Assembly (NCBI GenBank): GCA_016929015.1
Contig: JAFGJQ010000470.1
Coordinates: forward strand, 1 to 35,716
Source of the DNA: Phycisphaerae bacterium
GTDB taxonomy: Bacteria; Planctomycetota; Phycisphaerae; UBA1845
DNA: 35,716 nucleotides
Direction of reading: 5' to 3'
The notes under the pieces are model-generated. The model worked only from the letters and a program-made list of their open reading frames with translations, searched no databases and was not told the origin of the DNA. Position numbers and translations under genes: made by a program. This document shows, in pieces, positions 7,237 to 13,864 of this stretch. Numbering within the stretch: the stretch's first letter is position 1; the number at the start of each line of letters is the position of its first letter.

Positions 7237-8693
7237 CGGTGACGGCATCGAACAGCGGACAACTCGGTGGCCTGAATCCGAACGCGGCGGCCGCGTTGCG
7301 CGCAGAGACGGAGTTCCTTGCGGGCGTGGAGGTGAACCTGGAGGCGGCCAAGGGGCGACAGCTTCGCGGCGACCGCTGGACGACCGTGCGTGATGACGAG
7401 GGCGATGCCTTGCGGGCGGCGATGGCCGGCCGGCGGATGTATGATCGCGGGTTGCTCAAGCAGTTGCCGCATAATCGGCGGGTGGTCCTGCACGGGTCGG
7501 AGCGGCGGTGGCTGCTTCTGCGCCGCAAGACCGGGGTGGCCGTCGGCAGCGTGCTGGCTTCCTTCGATGCGCTGTTGTCGCCGGAGGGGCAGCCGGGTCC
7601 AGTGAGTCTGGCCGAGCTGACCGATCACGTGCGGAAACTCATCGGCGAAGCCAAGGTTCCGCATGTGATCGGCGTGTGTTCGCCCAGCGGCTTTACGGAA
7701 GAAGTCCTGCAATCGCGCCTGGATGTGCCCAACGTCACGCTCGTGTTGGCGTGGCCGCGCCCGGGAGGCGGCTGGGGCCTGGCGACCCCTGGCGGAACGT
7801 TGAGCGAGGAGCTGCGCAACCTGTTTGATCCGGAGGGGGTCAGCCAGAAAATCGCCCGGGCCCGGCGGGAGATTGAGGCGTCCGGCGTGGATCTGCTGAC
7901 CGGCGGGCTGTCGGCGCGGACCATCGCCGAGCGAACCGGGTTGCCGGATTCCATTGTGTCCGCGGCGTTCGCCCTCGTGGCGACGGAGGACGGCGAGCTT
8001 CGGGTGGCCCGTAAGGGGGGCGAGGTGTTGTTGTATCGCGGGGCGCCCGCGCGAATCCAGGAGAGCGGTTCCATGAGTGTCGTTGATCGCATCCGGCAAC
8101 TCTTCTCCCGGGAAGGAGAGGAGTCCCAGAAAATCAATATGCTCTCTGAACGCCGGGCCCGGCTCAAACAGCGGCGCGACCGGCTGTACGAGGACATCTC
8201 CACGCTGGAAAAGCGGGAAGGCGAACTGCTGGCCCAGGGCCGATCGACGCAATCACAGGTGACGCGGCGCAGACTGGCGGCCCAACTGGCCCAGTTGCGC
8301 AAGGACATCGCCCGGCAGAACACCACCGCGAACATGCTGAACCAGCAGATCAACATCCTGAGCACCGACATCCACAATCTGACCCTGATTCAACAGGGCC
8401 AGATGGCCCGGCTGCCGGACACCGAGGAGCTGACCCAGAACGCCGTCAAGGCGGAGGAGATGCTGGAGACGCTTCGGGCGGACGCGGACATGGTGGGCAG
8501 CCTGGAGACCGGCCTGGCGGACGCGGCCACCAGCTCCGAGGAACTGGCCATCCTGAAGGAATTTGAGGCGGCCGCGGAGCGGGGAGCGGTGGAGCCGCAG
8601 GAGCCGGAGGACGTTCGCAAGGCCATGGCCGAGTTCGACGAGCCGGCCCCGCCGGCGGACAAGCAGAAGGGGCGAGCCGAGCCGGAAGCGTAG
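7233..8693 (+). CDS. Winged-helix plus ESCRT-III-like fusion protein
   Basis: The track starts this ORF at an ATG at 7176, inside the previous gene. The GTG at 7233 overlaps that gene's TGA as GTGA, a common coupling signal, and gives 486 aa. Three parts can be seen. Residues 1-200 form a mixed alpha/beta region of unknown family. Residues about 203-270 look like a winged helix (LSARTIAERTGLPDSIVSAA, then a wing GELRVARKGGEVLLYRG). Residues 281-450 are a charged helical hairpin and shorter helices, like the Snf7/ESCRT-III fold, with an acidic, proline-containing tail. The third part begins MSVVDRIRQLFSREGEE, like the amphipathic N-terminus of ESCRT-III proteins, and its ATG at 8073 has its own AGGAG, so a separate short product is possible. 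A winged helix before an ESCRT-III domain recalls eukaryotic CHMP7. A PspA-like reading is the main alternative. Confidence 0.7.
   Translation: MTVTASNSGQLGGLNPNAAAALRAETEFLAGVEVNLEAAKGRQLRGDRWTTVRDDEGDALRAAMAGRRMYDRGLLKQLPHNRRVVLHGSERRWLLLRRKTGVAVGSVLASFDALLSPEGQPGPVSLAELTDHVRKLIGEAKVPHVIGVCSPSGFTEEVLQSRLDVPNVTLVLAWPRPGGGWGLATPGGTLSEELRNLFDPEGVSQKIARARREIEASGVDLLTGGLSARTIAERTGLPDSIVSAAFALVATEDGELRVARKGGEVLLYRGAPARIQESGSMSVVDRIRQLFSREGEESQKINMLSERRARLKQRRDRLYEDISTLEKREGELLAQGRSTQSQVTRRRLAAQLAQLRKDIARQNTTANMLNQQINILSTDIHNLTLIQQGQMARLPDTEELTQNAVKAEEMLETLRADADMVGSLETGLADAATSSEELAILKEFEAAAERGAVEPQEPEDVRKAMAEFDEPAPPADKQKGRAEPEA
8059..8075 (+). promoter_or_regulatory. Internal ribosome site and ATG for a short ESCRT-III-like product
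   Basis: AGGAG at 8059-8063 is followed after 9 nt by an in-frame ATG at 8073. Translation from here would give a 206-aa protein starting MSVVDRIRQLF, which is exactly the ESCRT-III-like region without the winged helix. The two neighbouring ESCRT-III-like proteins have about the same length (202 and 200 aa). An initiation site at a domain border suggests two products from one gene. Confidence 0.45.
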
Positions 8694-8724
8694 CGCCTGG
8701 ACCATTAATCCCAGGGACCCTGGC

Positions 8725-9333
8725 ATGGACTTTTTCGACTGGCTGACGAAGCGCAAGAAGCCGATTTCGCAGATGTCGCGGACGGAGTTGCGGCGGCAGG
8801 AGCTTCTGCTGGAGAAGGACCGCAACCAACTTCTCAAGAAGATCACGAAGATCGCGGGAGACAAGCAGACGCTCTTCGAGCGGGGCGCCAAGGAGGCCTC
8901 CCCGGAGGTGCGCCGGGTGCTGGCGCAGGAGTTTGAGCTCAAGACCACCGAGCAGTTGATGCTGGGCCGCCAGCTCAACATTCGCAGCAAGGAGATGATG
9001 ACCGTCTCCCGGCTGCGGATGCTGCGGGAGAACGCGGACCGGGCTCGGGGCGCGGGAAGCAAGCTGGGCCTGATCAGCGAGAAGGACATGCTTCGCCTGG
9101 GCCGGCTCATCGAGAACGATTCGATCCGTACGGAGGCGTATCAGGAACGGCTGGACGAGGTGCTGTCCATCGGGGCGGAGGTGGATCAGGGATCCACCGG
9201 CCTGTCCGAGGCGGGGCAGGCGGTGCTGTCCATCTGGGAAAAGATGGATGCCGGGACCTTGAAGGACAGTAGCGAGGCGTTCGAGGAAGCCGATCGGCGG
9301 GTGCGCGAGCATAGCGCCCCGGCCGAAGGGTAG
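8725..9333 (+). CDS. ESCRT-III-like helical protein
   Basis: The ATG at 8725 (MDFFDWLTKRKKPIS) is preferred over the upstream extension of the track because an AGGGA ribosome site lies 7 nt before it, giving 202 aa. The protein is almost entirely alpha-helical. A short aromatic-basic N-terminus is followed by a long charged helical hairpin at about residues 18-100 (RRQELLLEKDRNQLLKKI) and by shorter acidic helices (IENDSIRTEAYQERLDEVLS) to residue 196. This layout and size match ESCRT-III/Snf7-family subunits: a membrane-inserting N-terminus, a basic alpha1-alpha2 core and acidic regulatory helices. It lies between the winged-helix fusion and the PspC gene. Confidence in coding is high; the ESCRT-III assignment rests on pattern and context only. 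Confidence 0.7.
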   Translation: MDFFDWLTKRKKPISQMSRTELRRQELLLEKDRNQLLKKITKIAGDKQTLFERGAKEASPEVRRVLAQEFELKTTEQLMLGRQLNIRSKEMMTVSRLRMLRENADRARGAGSKLGLISEKDMLRLGRLIENDSIRTEAYQERLDEVLSIGAEVDQGSTGLSEAGQAVLSIWEKMDAGTLKDSSEAFEEADRRVREHSAPAEG

Positions 9334-9347
9334 AAAGGCAGGATGCG

Positions 9348-9545
9348 ATGGCGGGTCCTCTGCGGCGCTCGACTCACAACCGGATGATCGCCGGCGTGTG
9401 CGCCGGCCTGGCGGAGCATTTCGGGCTGGACCCGACGCTGCTGCGCGTGATCTACGTGCTGGTTTCCCTTCTCTCGGCGGCGTTTCCCGGGCTGCTGGTG
9501 TACATCGTGCTCTGGGTCGTGATTCCCGAAGGCGGGGATTCCTAA
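9348..9545 (+). CDS. pspC: PspC-domain membrane protein
   Basis: This 65-aa protein is a nearly minimal PspC domain. It begins with LRRSTHNRMIAGVCAGLAEH, the typical PspC opening, then LDPTLLRVIYVL, then a hydrophobic hairpin and the closing VIPEGG. PspC proteins belong to the phage-shock envelope-stress response, where they act at the inner membrane with PspA. Its position among ESCRT-III-like genes agrees with the known relationship of PspA/Vipp1 to ESCRT-III, and suggests it senses membrane stress or recruits the filament proteins. It begins 14 nt after the preceding gene. Confidence 0.92.
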   Translation: MAGPLRRSTHNRMIAGVCAGLAEHFGLDPTLLRVIYVLVSLLSAAFPGLLVYIVLWVVIPEGGDS

Positions 9546-9564
9546 GCGGCGGGTGAGGTGCGTA

Positions 9565-10167
9565 ATGGCGTTGTTCAAATCGTCGGAAGAGCGGCGGATC
9601 GAGCGGGACATCAAGATCCGGCAGGGCATCCGGCGGATCGAGAAGGCCATCCGCGAGCAGAACAAGTTCCAGGATGAGTTCATCCGCAACGCGCAGCGGG
9701 CCCGGCAGATCGGCGATTCGGCCCAGTACGCCTTCATCCGCAACTCATTGAAGAAAACCGCCCTGGTCAAGCGGGTGCTCGAGCGGCAGTTGCTCTCGGT
9801 CAAGAACGCCTTGCTCATCAAGCGGCAGGCCGAGGCGTCCGCCGATTTCGCCGGGGCCATGGGCATGATGGCCCGGGAGATCGGCCGGCTGTTCGGCGAG
9901 ACCGACCTGCTCAAGACCCAGGCGGAGTGGGAAAAGGCCATGGTGCAGTCGCAGTCCATGGAGGAGCGAATGTCCATGTTCCTGGACACCGTGGAGGACA
10001 TTGCCGCCCAGGACGCCGAGTCGGCCACCGAGCTGGTAACGGACGACGAGATCGACCGCATGATCGAGGCCGAACAGGCGGCCGAGCACCAGAAGGAGCT
10101 CGGCAAACTCGCCGGCCTGCGAGCCGAGCTCGATTCCCTGAAGGGCGAAGGGGAAAAACAGAAGTAG
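9565..10167 (+). CDS. ESCRT-III-like protein resembling Vps2/CHMP2, with MIM1-like tail
   Basis: The ATG at 9565 (MALFKSSEERRIE) has a GAGGTG site just upstream and is preferred to the GTG at 9553; the product is 200 aa. After a short amphipathic start, residues 6-90 form the basic alpha1-alpha2 hairpin (RRIERDIKIRQGIRRIEKAI, then KRVLERQLLSVKNALLIK). A linker rich in Ala and Met follows, then acidic helices including WEKAMVQSQSMEERMSMFLD and DDEIDRMIEAE. This follows the Vps2/CHMP2 layout closely. At the extreme C-terminus LRAELDSLK (185-193) fits the MIM1 pattern LxxRLxxLK except for Glu in place of Arg. MIM1 motifs dock on MIT domains of Vps4, and the next gene encodes an AAA ATPase with an MIT-like domain. 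No PspA-family hallmark was recognised. The functional inference is strong for a bacterial protein but untested. Confidence 0.75.
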   Translation: MALFKSSEERRIERDIKIRQGIRRIEKAIREQNKFQDEFIRNAQRARQIGDSAQYAFIRNSLKKTALVKRVLERQLLSVKNALLIKRQAEASADFAGAMGMMAREIGRLFGETDLLKTQAEWEKAMVQSQSMEERMSMFLDTVEDIAAQDAESATELVTDDEIDRMIEAEQAAEHQKELGKLAGLRAELDSLKGEGEKQK

Positions 10168-10200
10168 CGACGAAGCGCCGCGGCCGAGCCGTTTCCTTTT

Positions 10201-10235
10201 GACATTGGACATTTGACATTCGACATTTGGCATTT
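10201..10235 (+). repeat. 7-bp tandem repeat, five units
   Basis: Five head-to-tail heptamers read GACATTG, GACATTT, GACATTC, GACATTT and GGCATTT. They occupy most of the 82-nt gap between the Vps2-like gene and the AAA ATPase, ending 15 nt before the ATG. The local AT content is much higher than in the flanking genes. Confidence 0.85.
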
Positions 10236-10249
10236 CGCACGGCGGAACC

Positions 10250-11368
10250 ATGCCTGTCTCCTTTGCCACATTTGACCGTCTCAAAACCAAGGGCGTCGGC
10301 GCCTACAAGAACGGCGACTACGCGGCCGCCAAGTCGTACCTGGTCGAGGCGGCGGAGTGCATGGTGGAGCTGGCGGAATCGGCGGAATCGGCGGAGGTGC
10401 GCCGCCAGCGGGAGGAGATTGCGGCGGAGCTGATCGACCTGGCCCGCGACTGCGACCGGCTCAAGAGCGCCCCGCCGCGCCGACGACAGGCCGTCCGCGA
10501 AAAGGACGACGACAGCGGCCGCGACGCGTCGGAATGGGTCGTTCGCGAGAAGCCGACCTTCGGGTTCGACGACATCGCCGGCCTGGAGGACGTGAAGCAG
10601 GAAATCCGGCTGAAGATGATCTATCCGTTCGCCCACCCGGAGCTGGCGAAGCAGTACGGCATCCCGGTGGGCGGCGGCGTGCTCTTGTACGGCCCGCCGG
10701 GCACAGGCAAGACGATGATGGCCAAGGCAGTGGCCAAGGAGCTGGAGGCCGTCTTCTACCTGATCAGCCCGGCCCAGATTCTCAGCAAGTGGGTGGGCGA
10801 GGCGGAGCAGAACATCAAGAAACTGTTTGACGCCGCCAAGGCCGATTCAAAATCGATCATCTTCATTGACGAGGTGGAGGCCCTGGTCCCGCGCCGGCAA
10901 TCGGACGGCTCGACGGTGATGCAGCGCGTGGTGCCGCAAATTCTGCAGGAGCTGGAGGGGTTTGATCGGGCGACCGACCGCGCCCTACTATTCATGGGGG
11001 CCACCAACAAGCCGTGGTTGCTGGACGAGGCCATGCTCCGCCCGGGCCGGCTGGACACTCGCGTGTACATCGGCCTGCCCGACGCTCCCGCCCGCTTCAA
11101 GCTGCTGGAAATCTACCTGGGCGGGCGCCCGCTGGCCGCGGACGTGGATTTCGGGGCGCTGTGCGACCGGCTGGAGGGCTACAGCGGGGCCGACATCAAG
11201 AGCATTGCCCAGCAGGCGGCGGCCATTCCGTTCATGGAGTCCGTGGGCGGGGCCGAGCCGCGCCCCATCGCCATGGCGGACCTGTTGAAGGTGATTCAGG
11301 CGAACCCGCCGTCCGTCAAGCCGTCGGACCTGGTCCGATTCGAGAAGTTCATGGAATCGGGAAGATGA
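10250..11368 (+). CDS. Vps4-like AAA ATPase with MIT-like N-terminal domain
   Basis: This 372-aa classical AAA ATPase would disassemble or remodel the ESCRT-III-like proteins encoded just upstream. Residues 5-73 form three helices with AYKNGDYAAAKSYLVEAA and end in DLARDCDRLK, matching the MIT pattern of Vps4. After a charged linker the AAA module shows Walker A GPPGTGKT (148-155), the pore loop LSKWVGEAEQNIKKLF (Vps4 has KWxGESEK), Walker B IIFIDE (203-208) and the sensor region GATNKPWLLD (PWxLD is typical of the Vps4/katanin/spastin clade). The C-terminus VKPSDLVRFEKFMES matches the C-terminal helix of that clade. Two differences stand out: LRPGRLDTRVYIGLP resembles general AAA proteins such as Cdc48 rather than the RRFEKR of Vps4, and there is no room for the Vps4 beta-domain. 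There is no TM helix or protease domain, which excludes FtsH. Heptamer repeats flank the gene on both sides. Confidence 0.88.
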   Translation: MPVSFATFDRLKTKGVGAYKNGDYAAAKSYLVEAAECMVELAESAESAEVRRQREEIAAELIDLARDCDRLKSAPPRRRQAVREKDDDSGRDASEWVVREKPTFGFDDIAGLEDVKQEIRLKMIYPFAHPELAKQYGIPVGGGVLLYGPPGTGKTMMAKAVAKELEAVFYLISPAQILSKWVGEAEQNIKKLFDAAKADSKSIIFIDEVEALVPRRQSDGSTVMQRVVPQILQELEGFDRATDRALLFMGATNKPWLLDEAMLRPGRLDTRVYIGLPDAPARFKLLEIYLGGRPLAADVDFGALCDRLEGYSGADIKSIAQQAAAIPFMESVGGAEPRPIAMADLLKVIQANPPSVKPSDLVRFEKFMESGR

Positions 11369-11372
11369 AGCG

Positions 11373-11414
11373 GAATTGTGAATTGCAAATTACGAATTGC
11401 GAATTACGAATACC
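11373..11414 (+). repeat. 7-bp tandem repeat, six units
   Basis: Six degenerate heptamers read GAATTGT, GAATTGC, AAATTAC, GAATTGC, GAATTAC and GAATACC. They start 5 nt after the AAA ATPase gene and fill about half of the gap before the SPFH/propeller gene. The sequence differs from the GACATTT repeat upstream of the same gene, but the unit length is the same. Confidence 0.85.
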
Positions 11415-11460
11415 GTCAAGGGGGCGCGCGGCGGCGTGGTGACGACGCGGGGTGGACGTC

Positions 11461-13221
11461 ATGGCGGGCAAGTTGAACCTTGAGAACTTTTTTCGCGATG
11501 CTTCGGCGGTGGCCGCGTTGCTGCCTGCGTCCGAGGTATTCGGTTTCCTGACGCGCAGTATCAACCTGCCGTCCGCGTGGGCGGCGCTGGCCGGCGACGA
11601 GCATGGCGGGCAGCGGGTGGCGGCCCCGGGGGCCGTTCTGGGCCGCGAAGGCGCGGATGAGGTTCTGCTGGTTCGGGTCACACCGCTGGAAGTGCACATC
11701 ACAGAGGACGGGCTTCTCTCGAAAGACCGGTACCAGTGCCGTGCCAGTCTGGACGTGCGGCTGACCCTGATTCCCGAGCGAAGCGAGATGAGCTTGTTCC
11801 GCAACGCGCTGGTGGGCAGTGCGTCGGCCGTCCGCCTGGATTCGCTGGCGCGGCACGTGCAGAGCCGGATTCGAGAGACCCTGGTTGCCCTGGCGGGCGA
11901 ATCCGACGCGGCCGCGCTGGTCGATGGCGCGGCGCAGGAAGCCTGGGCGCAGGCCCTGACGGCAGCGTTGCAGCCGGTGTGTTTCCAGGCAGGGATGACG
12001 CTTGCCGGTGCGCCGGTCGTCTGTTTCGAATCTCCCACGTTGCAGCAGGTGCGCGTGACGGAAGACCGCGCGGCGCGGCGCCGGGCGGAACATCAGGCGC
12101 GTCGCCAACTGGAGACGGCGCTGGAAACGGCGCAGACGGCACACCTGGGGCACCTGGAATCCATGCTGACGCGGCTGAAGGGGCTGGCCGAGGCCTCGCC
12201 GGACGTGGAACTGCCCGACCTGATGCGAACGTTTTCCGAGCGGCAGCGCGGAGAGTTGTACGAAGCGCTGTTCGCCACGGAGCCGGCGGGAACGGCATCG
12301 CAGTGGATCGTGGCGGCCACCAGTGAAGGATTGCACTTCTTCGCGGTGTCCGCACCGGACGAGCCGAAGCGGACAATCTCCATCGCTCCGGAGGTGGGCG
12401 GTGCGCGGAGCGTGCAGCACGCGCGCACGGCCGACGGGCAGGGCGTGCTGATGGTGGGTGCGGCGCGGGGCGTGTACGAATACTCCGCGGAGGGGGTCGA
12501 GCCGCGGGCAGTGTTCCAGGTCGCCGGATCACGTGAGGTGCGCGGCGGTTTCAATGCGGTGGCCGTCGCGGGTGAGCACGTATGGGGCTCACACTCGGAG
12601 CTGGGCCTGTTGTGCTGGCATCGCGAGCGGCCCGACGCGCCGCAAGCGGGCGCGGAGGCCCTCACGGGTCCGGCTCAGGCGGTGCGCGGCGTGGCGTTTC
12701 ACGATGGCCGGGTCTGGTGTGCGATCGATGCGAGCGTGGTCGCCCTGCCGGCGGACGTGCCGAAGGCCGAACCGGTTCTGTATCGCGGTAGCCGGACGAT
12801 TCTTACGGCGCTGGCGGTGGGCCCGGGCGGCGTCTACGCCGGGAACGCGGAGGGCGAAGTCCTGCATTGGCCGCCTGACAAGCCGGATGCGCCGACGGTC
12901 CTCCACGCGGGCAATCACCGCCCGGCGGAATCGATCCACGTGCTCACGACGGCCGGCGTGGACCGGCTGTTCTTCACGGATACGTCGTTGGCGGTGTATG
13001 CGCGGGTGCGGGGCGACAGTTATGCGTGCCGGTACGAGGCGGGGGGCCAGACGCTGCGCCGCGTGGAAGTGGCGCCGGATGTAGTTGTGGCCACCAACGA
13101 CGTGCGTGATCGGCTTGTTTGCTGGCAGCCGTCGCAGCCTGCCCGGCCCCGTGCGGTGGTGCCGGTGGCGCGGCTCACGCGCCGATCGGTGCAGGACGTG
13201 TGTATCGTGCCGCAGGCGTAG
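11461..13221 (+). CDS. SPFH-like domain fused to a beta-propeller
   Basis: The ATG at 11461 (MAGKLNLENFF) is preferred over the GTG at 11452; the product is 586 aa. Residues about 60-200 alternate strands and helices in the manner of SPFH/band-7 domains (VLLVRVTPLEVHITEDG, then SLARHVQSRIRETLVALAG and a late strand AGAPVVCFES). A charged coiled coil follows at about 200-245. From about 280 to the end, repeated short strand blocks such as WIVAATSEGLHFFAV and AVGPGGVYAGNAEGEVLHW fit a beta-propeller of about six blades. No signal peptide or TM helix is seen, so it is probably cytosolic and membrane-associated. It is the last gene of the operon, 92 nt after the AAA ATPase, and could act as a scaffold. 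The propeller is well supported, the SPFH call less so. Confidence 0.65.
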   Translation: MAGKLNLENFFRDASAVAALLPASEVFGFLTRSINLPSAWAALAGDEHGGQRVAAPGAVLGREGADEVLLVRVTPLEVHITEDGLLSKDRYQCRASLDVRLTLIPERSEMSLFRNALVGSASAVRLDSLARHVQSRIRETLVALAGESDAAALVDGAAQEAWAQALTAALQPVCFQAGMTLAGAPVVCFESPTLQQVRVTEDRAARRRAEHQARRQLETALETAQTAHLGHLESMLTRLKGLAEASPDVELPDLMRTFSERQRGELYEALFATEPAGTASQWIVAATSEGLHFFAVSAPDEPKRTISIAPEVGGARSVQHARTADGQGVLMVGAARGVYEYSAEGVEPRAVFQVAGSREVRGGFNAVAVAGEHVWGSHSELGLLCWHRERPDAPQAGAEALTGPAQAVRGVAFHDGRVWCAIDASVVALPADVPKAEPVLYRGSRTILTALAVGPGGVYAGNAEGEVLHWPPDKPDAPTVLHAGNHRPAESIHVLTTAGVDRLFFTDTSLAVYARVRGDSYACRYEAGGQTLRRVEVAPDVVVATNDVRDRLVCWQPSQPARPRAVVPVARLTRRSVQDVCIVPQA

Positions 13222-13704
13222 TCACTCGGCAGAGTCGGGCGGGGGGATGAGTCCGAGGCGTTCGGCCTGTCCGGTGGTGATTCGGTTTCGGGCAATCTCA
13301 TCCGGTTCGTTCACTTCATGGCAGAGCGGGCATTGGCCGCCGGCGGTCAGAACGGAATCGTCAGCACGGACGATCTCCTTGCACCAGTCGCAGCGGAAGA
13401 AGAACCCCTGACCGGCGTGTTCCGGCTCCACCATGGAGCCGAGCACGTCAATCTCCTCCCCGCAGTGCGGACACGGCTGGGCCGTGCCCGCGGCGGAGGC
13501 GTGAAACGCGGCCCGCTCGTCGCAAAACGGGCAGATGAGCACGATGGCGCCGTCTTCGGACTCTGTCGCGGCGTCGGCTTCCTCCGCCGGGATGCCGAGG
13601 AAGGTCTCGCAACGCGGGCACGACTGCGGGCGCCGAGCCTGCTCCGCCACAAACGCATGGACTTCGCCACATCCGGGACAGACCAAATTGATCGTTTCTG
13701 CCAT
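13222..13704 (-). CDS. Triple zinc-ribbon protein
   Basis: The track start at 14001 runs back through the neighbouring gene and is rejected. The ATG at 13704 (MAETINLVCPGCGEVH) follows a CAGGAGACGG ribosome site and gives 160 aa. Three CxxC...CxxC zinc ribbons are regularly spaced: Cys 9/12 with 29/32, 58/61 with 78/81, and 105/108 with 125/128. Acidic linkers separate them. Such proteins often bind nucleic acid or other proteins; the role here is unknown. Its stop abuts the stop of the SPFH/propeller gene on the other strand with no intergenic base, so the two converge without a visible terminator. Confidence 0.85.
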   Translation of the reverse strand: MAETINLVCPGCGEVHAFVAEQARRPQSCPRCETFLGIPAEEADAATESEDGAIVLICPFCDERAAFHASAAGTAQPCPHCGEEIDVLGSMVEPEHAGQGFFFRCDWCKEIVRADDSVLTAGGQCPLCHEVNEPDEIARNRITTGQAERLGLIPPPDSAE

Positions 13705-13864
13705 CGTCCGTCTCCTGCACACGGAGTTCCGTGGGGGTCTTACTCTGCCACAGTGGAGTGATTTGGGCAACCCCGGGCGGCTTGACGGTGGGCGGATGAA
13801 TCGGGCACCATACCCCAAACCGGGTCTGTACGCAGCGGACCGGGCAGAGGATACATCCACGCTC

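Noticed and set aside
5914-8252. Long minus-strand ORFs of 444 and 460 aa over the kinase and ESCRT-like genes
   Set aside because: They lie opposite the kinase catalytic motifs and the helical proteins, are rich in His, Arg and Pro, and lack start sites or domains.
10250-11368. AAA protein considered as FtsH or a proteasome-type ATPase
   Set aside because: There is no TM helix, HExxH protease motif or N-terminal OB fold; the N-domain is MIT-like and the C-terminus is of the Vps4 type.
10201-11414. Heptamer repeats considered as a CRISPR array
   Set aside because: Units are 7 bp with no spacers, and no cas genes are present.
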